Origin: Bacteroidales bacterium | GTDB lineage: Bacteria > Bacteroidota > Bacteroidia > Bacteroidales > JAADJA01 | NCBI GenBank assembly: GCA_021740645.1 | Contig: JAIOZL010000039.1 | Location: forward strand, 1-49,970 | Direction of reading: 5' to 3' | DNA length: 49,970 bases | Shown: in pieces, positions 45,591-49,970 of the stretch | Layout: the number at the start of each line of letters is the position of its first letter | Position numbering within the stretch: the first letter of the stretch is position 1 | Made by a program: the position numbers and the translations under genes | Notes under the pieces: generated by a model | Databases searched by the model: none | What the model was told of the DNA's origin: nothing | The model's input: only the letters and a program-made list of their open reading frames with translations

Positions 45591-46460
45591 TTAATTTACT
45601 ATAACTCTATGCGTCGAGATTTTATTTGCTAAATAAATTCTAAGGAAATAAATTCCTTTGTCCATATTTGTTAGGTCATAGATAGTTGATTTTCCCTCGA
45701 GTATTTTAGAATCAAGTAATTCTCCTTGAATATTAAAAAATTCTATTTTACAGCTTTCTAAGGGTTCATTATTTAATTGAATTGTTAATTGAGAACTGGC
45801 AGGATTCGGAAAGATTAAAATTTCATCTGTACTAATTACCTTCTCATTGACACCTGTTAAGTCTGGTGTTCCACATGTTTTTCCAATTTTTTTGTAATAA
45901 ATTAAACCATTGTCTTGATCAATAAGTCCGCCCGAGTCTCCGTATTGCACAAAACAATAAACGAATCCAATACCTTTGCCATAAATATACCGATATGTCG
46001 ATGGCTCAAAATCTCCAATTACAGCATGGTATCCGCATAAATAAGTATTGCAAAAGTTAGGTTCAAATCCAATAATAGAGTCATAAGAATACTGAACTTC
46101 ATAAGTCTCAAGATCCGAAATATTGATAAATGTGTAATAGTAAAATATTGAAGAATCCAGATCCGTGTATTTGACATCCTGAATGCCAGAACCAAAGTTA
46201 TATTCTAAGTGCATTTCAGGTTCTTCAACAAAGGTAGACGAATAACCTCTGGTTTCCATTTTATAATAGACTGTATCATTGGTTGGTGAATAGCGTTTTT
46301 CAATAACTTTTTTTCGCGTCCCACTAGGCATTCCCAGGTTATTTGTATAATGAAATTCGTCACCAATATCAAAATCAAAAACCTCTCCTATGGTTAAAAT
46401 CTCCTGAGAAAAGACTTGAACTGACAGAAAAAAAGTAAAGAAGAATACTAGCTTTTGCAT
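45591..46460 (-). CDS. T9SS type A cargo protein
   Basis: I use ATG 46460, which gives the signal peptide MQKLVFFFTFFLSVQVFSQ; an upstream start would add eight polar residues before it. The middle part (LTIGEVFDFDIGDEFHY, then KVIEKRYSPTNDTVYYK) is beta-rich and matches no family I know. The C-terminus (DEILIFPNPASSQLTIQL, GIYFLRIYLAN) is a type A T9SS sorting domain. It should be secreted and attached to the surface. On its left is hairpin H1, 8 bp from the stop; on its right is GTTGCCAAC (46477). The TTGGCAAC arm of H1 is the inverse of that motif, so the gene is flanked by an 8-bp inverted repeat. Confidence 0.82.
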   Translation of the reverse strand: MQKLVFFFTFFLSVQVFSQEILTIGEVFDFDIGDEFHYTNNLGMPSGTRKKVIEKRYSPTNDTVYYKMETRGYSSTFVEEPEMHLEYNFGSGIQDVKYTDLDSSIFYYYTFINISDLETYEVQYSYDSIIGFEPNFCNTYLCGYHAVIGDFEPSTYRYIYGKGIGFVYCFVQYGDSGGLIDQDNGLIYYKKIGKTCGTPDLTGVNEKVISTDEILIFPNPASSQLTIQLNNEPLESCKIEFFNIQGELLDSKILEGKSTIYDLTNMDKGIYFLRIYLANKISTHRVIVN

Positions 46461-46491
46461 GGTATTTCTTTTGTTTGTTGCCAACAGTTAA

Positions 46492-46597
46492 TATAAGAAT
46501 AGTAGCCGACTGCGGGCTGCATTCCAGTCAAGTTACAGAAAAGTTGTAGCGGGCTACAAGCCTTGAATTTACTACTGAACCGGCTATTATTTTTATA
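46492..46597. repeat. Imperfect hairpin element H2
   Basis: The arms TATAAGAATAGTAGCCG (46492-46508) and CGGCTATTATTTTTATA (46581-46597) pair over 17 positions, with two G-T pairs and no other mismatch. The right arm overlaps the fic stop codon. An inner hairpin, TTGTAG-CGGG-CTACAA, lies in the loop near 46544-46559. Confidence 0.8.
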
Positions 46598-47717
46598 CAT
46601 TATTTCCGCCTGGCATTTCTTTCAATTCATAATTTGTGCTTCGTCCACCGCTCGCTTCTTTTTGTAAGATATCCTTCTTAATCAAATCTTGAATATCTCG
46701 AAGAGCTGTATCTTGTGAGCACTTGTTAATTTTTCCCCATTTCGAGGTTGTTAACTTTCCATCAAATCCATCAAGTAGTCTGTTTATTATTTTTTGCTGT
46801 CTATCATTGAGAATTGTGGTGGAATGTATTTTCCAAAATTCTGCTTTATGAAGTATTTTCGATAAAGTCTCATCTGTGGAGTCAATAGCATTTATTAAAC
46901 ATTGCAGAAACCACAAAATCCATTCTGAAATATCTGAATTTCCTTTTTGTGTTTTTTCAAGTTTTTCATAATACTGTTTTCTTTCAACTCTAATTTGTGC
47001 AGACATACTATAGAACCGCCTGATACTTTTGTCAGAACGTGCCAATATCATATCTGTAATTGCTCTTGTAATTCGTCCGTTTCCATCGTCGAATGGATGA
47101 ATTGTCACGAACCATAAATGAGCAATAGCCGCTTTAAGAACCAAATCTGTTTCATGCTCGTTTTCAAACCAGTCTAAGAATCTTTTCATTTCTGGTTCTA
47201 TCCTGTCTGAACTTGGAGCTTGATAGTGAACTTCTTCTTTTCCCATGGGTCCCGATACAACTTGCATTGGACCAGTCGTGTCTTTTCTCCAGTCTGCAAC
47301 TGTGATTTTATACAGATTACTCCAACCTGACGGGAACAACGCTGCATGCCAACCAAACAATCTGTCTTTAGTCAAAGGCAAATCATATCTTTGCGTAGCG
47401 TCAAGCATCATTTCAACTATTCCGTCAACATGGCGTTGCGATTCCACTACTCCGGCAATATCAATTCCTAGCCGACGAGCAATTGAAGAACGTACTTGTT
47501 CAATTTCCAAAAACTCGCCTTCGATTTCAGATGATTTTAAAACATCTAAAGTAAGAGTGTTCAAAACCGCTTCATTCTGCAAATCAAAGCCTAGCGATTC
47601 CATTTTTCCAAGAAGTCTGCCTTGTTGATTTCTAGCTTCACCAAGTTTTATCATCACTTTCTTATTGTCCCAGGTGAAGTCAGTCCAGTTTTCTTTTTCG
47701 TGTATATAGATTTTCAT
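46593..47717 (-). CDS. Fic family protein (probable AMP transferase) with DUF4172-like N-terminus
   Basis: I use ATG 47717 (MKIYIHEKENWTDFTWDN). The longer frame begins inside the -7 element. The 374-residue protein has an N-terminal Fic_N/DUF4172-like domain and an inhibitory helix, SSEIEGE, that fits (S/T)xxxE(G/N). The Fic core carries HPFDDGNGRITRAITDMIL, including the catalytic His and the phosphate-binding loop. A C-terminal winged-helix segment follows (LTTSKWGKINKCSQDTALRDIQDL). The intact HPFxxGNGR motif suggests active AMPylation or a related transfer, held in check by the inhibitory helix. The target is unknown. No antitoxin gene is next to it, as expected for self-inhibited Fic proteins. 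Confidence 0.88.
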   Translation of the reverse strand: MKIYIHEKENWTDFTWDNKKVMIKLGEARNQQGRLLGKMESLGFDLQNEAVLNTLTLDVLKSSEIEGEFLEIEQVRSSIARRLGIDIAGVVESQRHVDGIVEMMLDATQRYDLPLTKDRLFGWHAALFPSGWSNLYKITVADWRKDTTGPMQVVSGPMGKEEVHYQAPSSDRIEPEMKRFLDWFENEHETDLVLKAAIAHLWFVTIHPFDDGNGRITRAITDMILARSDKSIRRFYSMSAQIRVERKQYYEKLEKTQKGNSDISEWILWFLQCLINAIDSTDETLSKILHKAEFWKIHSTTILNDRQQKIINRLLDGFDGKLTTSKWGKINKCSQDTALRDIQDLIKKDILQKEASGGRSTNYELKEMPGGNNV

Positions 47718-47735
47718 TCTACGCAAATTATGCGA

Positions 47736-47743
47736 CAAATATA
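47736..47743 (-). promoter_or_regulatory. Bacteroidetes-type -7 element for fic
   Basis: The minus strand reads TATATTTG, matching TAnnTTTG, 18 bp before the ATG at 47717. CTCCGCA occurs three times just upstream (47753, 47771, 47804), and CGCA-AATTA-TGCG (47722-47734) lies between promoter and start. These could be binding sites. Confidence 0.45.
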
Positions 47744-47845
47744 CTCTTTATTCTCCGCAAATGAAACTTTCTCCGCAAAAAATGCTCAGATTACGCAATT
47801 AATCTCCGCACTGTCGTTTTTTCATTGCATGAAGCACCACGGTAC

Positions 47846-47953
47846 GACTGTATGTTCCGTTGCCAGAACATAGGCCTTGTTAGTTTTAATGGATATTAAA
47901 ATTAAGGATAAATTTCATTTAAAATGACTTCCTGGCAATGGAATATGACAGCC
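47846..47953. repeat. Imperfect hairpin element H3
   Basis: The left arm GACTGTATGTTCCGTTGCCAG (47846-47866, listed in two parts as GACTGTATGTTCC and GTTGCCAG) pairs with the right arm 47932-47953 (CTGGCAATGGAA, then TATGACAGCC). Three positions differ and one extra base is bulged. The loop is 65 nt. It lies between fic and the higA-like gene. Confidence 0.75.
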
Positions 47954-47970
47954 TGTTATGCGTTCGGCTT

Positions 47971-48276
47971 TTATTTTAATTCAACATTGAAATTGATCTT
48001 TGCATTTAAAGCCCTAAATGCTTTCAAAATAGTTTCAAATCTAGCATCAGTCAGATTATTCTCAATCTTAGAAATTTGAGCCTTCTTTACTCCAATTAAT
48101 TCTCCAAGTTGAGCTTGTGTCAAATGTTTTTCTTCTCTGATTTGCTTTATAGTCTGACCTAATATATCTAAGCGTAGTTCTTCCTCAAAAGTATCTCGTT
48201 TTTCAGTACCAACTTCCCCGACATGCTTATCAATCATCTCATCCAGACTCTTTGTTCTTAATCTATCGCTTTTCAT
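47971..48276 (-). CDS. HigA-like antitoxin / XRE regulator without a toxin gene
   Basis: Starting at ATG 48276 gives 101 residues (MKSDRLRTKSLDEMIDKHVG), the usual size. The open frame extends 20 codons upstream into transposase-derived DNA. The N-terminal region (VGTEKRDTFEEELRLDILGQ) and the XRE helix-turn-helix (IKQIREEKHLTQAQLGELIGVKKAQISKIENN, about residues 43-74) match HigA antitoxins of HigBA systems. The antitoxin normally follows a HigB/RelE-type toxin gene; here the upstream sequence is an IS remnant on the opposite strand. The HTH is intact, so it may still bind DNA. Confidence 0.85.
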   Translation of the reverse strand: MKSDRLRTKSLDEMIDKHVGEVGTEKRDTFEEELRLDILGQTIKQIREEKHLTQAQLGELIGVKKAQISKIENNLTDARFETILKAFRALNAKINFNVELK

Positions 48277-48298
48277 TTTTTTTATTTTTTGTTCAAAG

Positions 48299-48538
48299 TT
48301 GCGGAAGATCAATACCCGAGGCATAGAATCGGCCAATAAAGTAATGCTAATGGCAGCTATGGCCTACAACCTGAAAAAGTTACTTAAACATAATGGGAAT
48401 TATAGGGTACGGCATACTATGGAAGTGGGTAGAAATAGTGCTAAACGTCTGTTTTTTGCCTTTTCGGAAGCTGTTTATCTGAAAATAGGGCAGTTTTTGA
48501 GCCGAATTTGGATACCCAGAATTAAATTTAGCTATTGA
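48299..48538 (+). pseudogene. Transposase C-terminal remnant (IS1182-like)
   Basis: The frame encodes LRKINTRGIESANKVMLMAAMAYNLKKLLKHN and about 45 more residues. The segment matches the C-terminal end of IS1182-type DDE transposases, in which (G)LxKVNTxGLExANKxxLMAAxAYNLKK is typical. The catalytic domain is missing, and the frame upstream of 48299 is not transposase-like. The right boundary may be the palindromic GGGGTTGTGCAACAG (48581-48595), which I take as the IS terminal repeat. The left boundary lies between 48276 and 48299, next to the higA-like start. Confidence 0.7.
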
Positions 48539-48539
48539 T

Positions 48540-48595
48540 CAGATTTCTTTCTAAATCTGGAATTGAATTTTAAATTTTTAGGGGTTGTGCAACAG
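48540..48595. mobile_element. Right end of the degraded IS1182-like element
   Basis: CAGATTT/AAATCTG forms a 7-bp hairpin right after the transposase stop. An AT-rich spacer and GGGGTTGTGCAACAG (48581-48595) follow. No matching left terminal repeat was found, so only a relic remains. Confidence 0.4.
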
Positions 48596-48603
48596 TTACA
48601 TGT

Positions 48604-49293
48604 GTTGTAGGCAGTGCTTATTATATTTCATTATTATGGAGTTTTTGTTTCCACTTTTCAATAATTTCAGCCCTATTGCCGTAATCAGATTCTATATCAA
48701 ACTCATTAAGAGCTTTATCTCTCCCATTTAAATGTGTCTCTATAATTCCGTTAATTCTGTTCCTATTTCCTGCATTTATTTTTTTACTATTAATCTCTAT
48801 TTCTGATTTTTTTGCGAAATAATGTGCAATCTCATATTTCAATTGAAGATATTCTAATAATTGTTGCGATTTATCCAGAGAATTAACCCACGATAAATCT
48901 CTTCTAATTCCTCCGTATGAATCTACTGTAATAACTCCTGTCCAAACATTTACTTTTTTTACAAAAACGCCAAATGTCAATTCTATATTAACTCTTGAAT
49001 CATTATTTGAGTCAGGTAGCATTTTAAAATCAGACCATTCTAAGATTTTTTTAGACCTATATGTTATAGTGTCACCTTCGTTTGCTTTAGTCATTTCAGA
49101 GATAACCGTTTCCCATTTATCTTGATTTTTTTCCTGACTAAAAGCAAGAACTGACAAACAAAGACCTAAAAAAGTTAATGTAATTCTATTCATCATGTCA
49201 ATTTTTAAATTTGATTTATTTATACGTTTATCTATTTTTCAAAAATATTTTCATAATGTAGCTTTGCACTGTCTGGTCAGCATTGCCTACAAC
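48604..49293. repeat. 15-bp inverted repeat flanking one gene
   Basis: GTTGTAGGCAGTGCT (48604-48618) and AGCATTGCCTACAAC (49279-49293) are inverse copies at 14 of 15 positions. They enclose the single gene 48621-49196. The right copy is the outer edge of hairpin H4. Confidence 0.8.
48621..49196 (-). CDS. Exported hypothetical protein, distantly DUF922-like
   Basis: The 191-residue protein has a signal peptide (MMNRITLTFLGLCLSVLAFS). The mature part contains ILEWSDFKMLPDSNNDSRVNIELTFGVFVKKVN and, later, SQQLLEYLQLKYEIAHYFAKK. This is reminiscent of DUF922 proteins, which have L-W-DF and then LLxHExxHFxIAExxARxL. The histidine-glutamate pair of that pattern is replaced here (YLQLKYEIAHY), so any metal site is probably lost. 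The family call is weak. The gene is a single unit inside a 15-bp inverted repeat. Confidence 0.6.
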   Translation of the reverse strand: MMNRITLTFLGLCLSVLAFSQEKNQDKWETVISEMTKANEGDTITYRSKKILEWSDFKMLPDSNNDSRVNIELTFGVFVKKVNVWTGVITVDSYGGIRRDLSWVNSLDKSQQLLEYLQLKYEIAHYFAKKSEIEINSKKINAGNRNRINGIIETHLNGRDKALNEFDIESDYGNRAEIIEKWKQKLHNNEI

Positions 49294-49415
49294 GTTCGCG
49301 GTATGCACTGTACCGAGAACGGAGCGTTGGTTTTAGGTTTTAAGTTTAAGCTAATTTATAAATAATTTTTCTCTTTTACGATTTACCAGGTATAGTGTAT
49401 AACCGCTTGTTGGGC
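49285..49415. repeat. Imperfect hairpin element H4 (copy of H1 loop)
   Basis: The inner arms GGTATGCACTGTACC (49300-49314) and GGTATAGTGTATAACC (49389-49404) pair fully, apart from two G-T pairs and one bulged A. The outer motifs are GCCTACAAC (49285-49293) and GTTGGGC (49409-49415). The 74-nt loop shares with H1 the GAACGGAG start and the exact 22-nt block at 49338. Confidence 0.85.
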
Positions 49416-49426
49416 TGTCGTGCTTT

Positions 49427-49846
49427 TTAATTATTTGTAAATGGAAATATTTTAATCATCTCAGCTTTATTACTCAAATTATCATCCGTATCTGATACTT
49501 GAACAACATATTTTAGCGTATCTCCTATGTTAAAAGGATTGGAATAATAAGGTACTTCTATTGATAATTCTCCCTCAAAAAGACTTTTAGAAGATATGGT
49601 AATCGGACCCATATAATTTACACCATATGGATTTTTAATCTTATAAATTTTACAATAAATAGGATTTCCATAATTTAGACTATCCGAGATCAAATAAAAT
49701 ATTCCATTGGTCTTTTTATATGTTGTAATAAAGCAATTATAAACTGGATTTTCTTCAGAGCTAGAAATCTCTTTCCCGAGATTAGCATCTCCATCAGTGT
49801 AATCAAGTATTAGATTAGCAACAATATAATTATGAATATTCCGGGC
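49427..49846 (-). pseudogene. 3' part of a Bacteroidetes lipoprotein-type gene, cut by an IS21-family end
   Basis: The minus frame is open well beyond the TTG at 49693, through ANLILDYTDGDANLGKEI to the IS boundary near 49846. The sequence (DYTDGDANLG, PITISSKSLFEGELSIEV, KYVVQVSDTDDNLSNKAEMIKI) is typical of Bacteroidetes surface lipoproteins with a TDGDGDLG calcium-binding-like motif. The N-terminal part, including the signal sequence, is missing because the IS end lies directly upstream. The remaining frame is intact and could in principle be expressed from a start such as TTG 49693. Confidence 0.65.
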
Positions 49847-49970
49847 AAAGTGTACATTGATTTCGGAGTAAAGTGTACAATTTGATTTGGGATCAATTTG
49901 TAATGTAAATATATAATTATTTTTTCTTTCTAAGTGATTCTCCTTTTAAATCAAAGCGATGGGCATTTAC
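49847..49970 (-). mobile_element. End of an IS21-family insertion sequence
   Basis: The terminal region has two direct repeats: AAAGTGTACATTGATTTCGG (49847) and AAAGTGTACAATTTGATTTG (49870), 23 bp apart. TGTACA-type multiple terminal repeats are characteristic of IS21 elements. The last istB codons follow. The element continues beyond the window. Confidence 0.7.
49917..49970 (-). CDS. istB: IstB-like ATP-binding transposition helper, C-terminal end only
   Basis: The minus strand from 49970 to 49917 encodes VNAHRFDLKGESLRKKK followed by TAA. The ending (A)HR(I/F)(N/D)LKGES(M/L)RK is the conserved C-terminus of IstB, the AAA+ helper of IS21-family transposition. Only 17 residues are in the window; the stop lies 25 bp from the inner terminal repeat, as expected for istB at the right end of IS21. 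Confidence 0.72.
   Translation of the reverse strand, partial: VNAHRFDLKGESLRKKK

Noticed and set aside
47622..47873. Plus-strand open frame across the fic promoter
   Set aside because: It overlaps fic antisense and its promoter repeats; no family or start signal.
45417..49430. Canonical class of integron attC array
   Set aside because: Only H4 carries a core that fits GTTRRRY, its partner core is off by an extra base, and no integrase is visible. Kept only as a hypothesis for a non-canonical system.

Overview
The window looks like a chromosomal segment of a Bacteroidota (Bacteroidetes) species. Evidence: type IX secretion signals (a gliding-motility-type C-terminal domain, two type A sorting domains and a PorP/SprF protein), AT-rich DNA, frequent TTG starts, almost no Shine-Dalgarno sequences, and TAnnTTTG -7 promoter elements ahead of several genes. 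No rRNA, tRNA or CRISPR array was seen.

Layout. 1-10004: surface proteins, namely the end of a protein built on 399-bp tandem DNA repeats, a periplasmic FKBP-type isomerase, a 2019-residue SprB-like adhesin, and its PorP/SprF partner. 10012-14830: a Wzx-like flippase, an FkbM methyltransferase and a YfhO-like membrane protein. 15042-21788: all six enzymes for CMP-pseudaminic acid, in two convergent arms: pseB-pseC-pseF on plus, and pseH-pseG-(ATP-grasp)-pseI on minus. Upstream on minus lie two glycosyltransferase-like genes and glycyl-tRNA synthetase. 26396-33717: housekeeping and transport: NadB, a CaCA-type exchanger, a divergent Nramp homologue, MetA (with the acetyl-CoA-type residue Glu111), and acetyl-CoA synthetase. 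34046-36884: small membrane or hypothetical proteins and a DUF3795 protein. 37061-41089: a T9SS cargo protein and two paralogous beta-helix proteins. 41476-45416: an aldo/keto reductase, two lipoproteins and a NAGPA-domain protein.

45417-49970 is an accessory region. Unrelated minus-strand genes (a T9SS cargo protein, Fic, an orphan HigA-like antitoxin, a secreted hypothetical protein and a truncated lipoprotein) are separated by imperfect hairpins. Two of the hairpins are copies of one element with a conserved loop. The region also holds a transposase remnant (IS1182-like) beside the orphan antitoxin. An IS21-family end, with the last codons of istB, interrupts the lipoprotein gene at the right edge. 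The hairpin-separated units resemble a gene-cassette array, though the hairpins do not match the canonical integron attC consensus.

The strongest candidates for something new are these hairpin-bounded units and the uncharacterised ATP-grasp and transferase genes attached to the pseudaminic acid locus. All names come from reading motifs; no database search was run.
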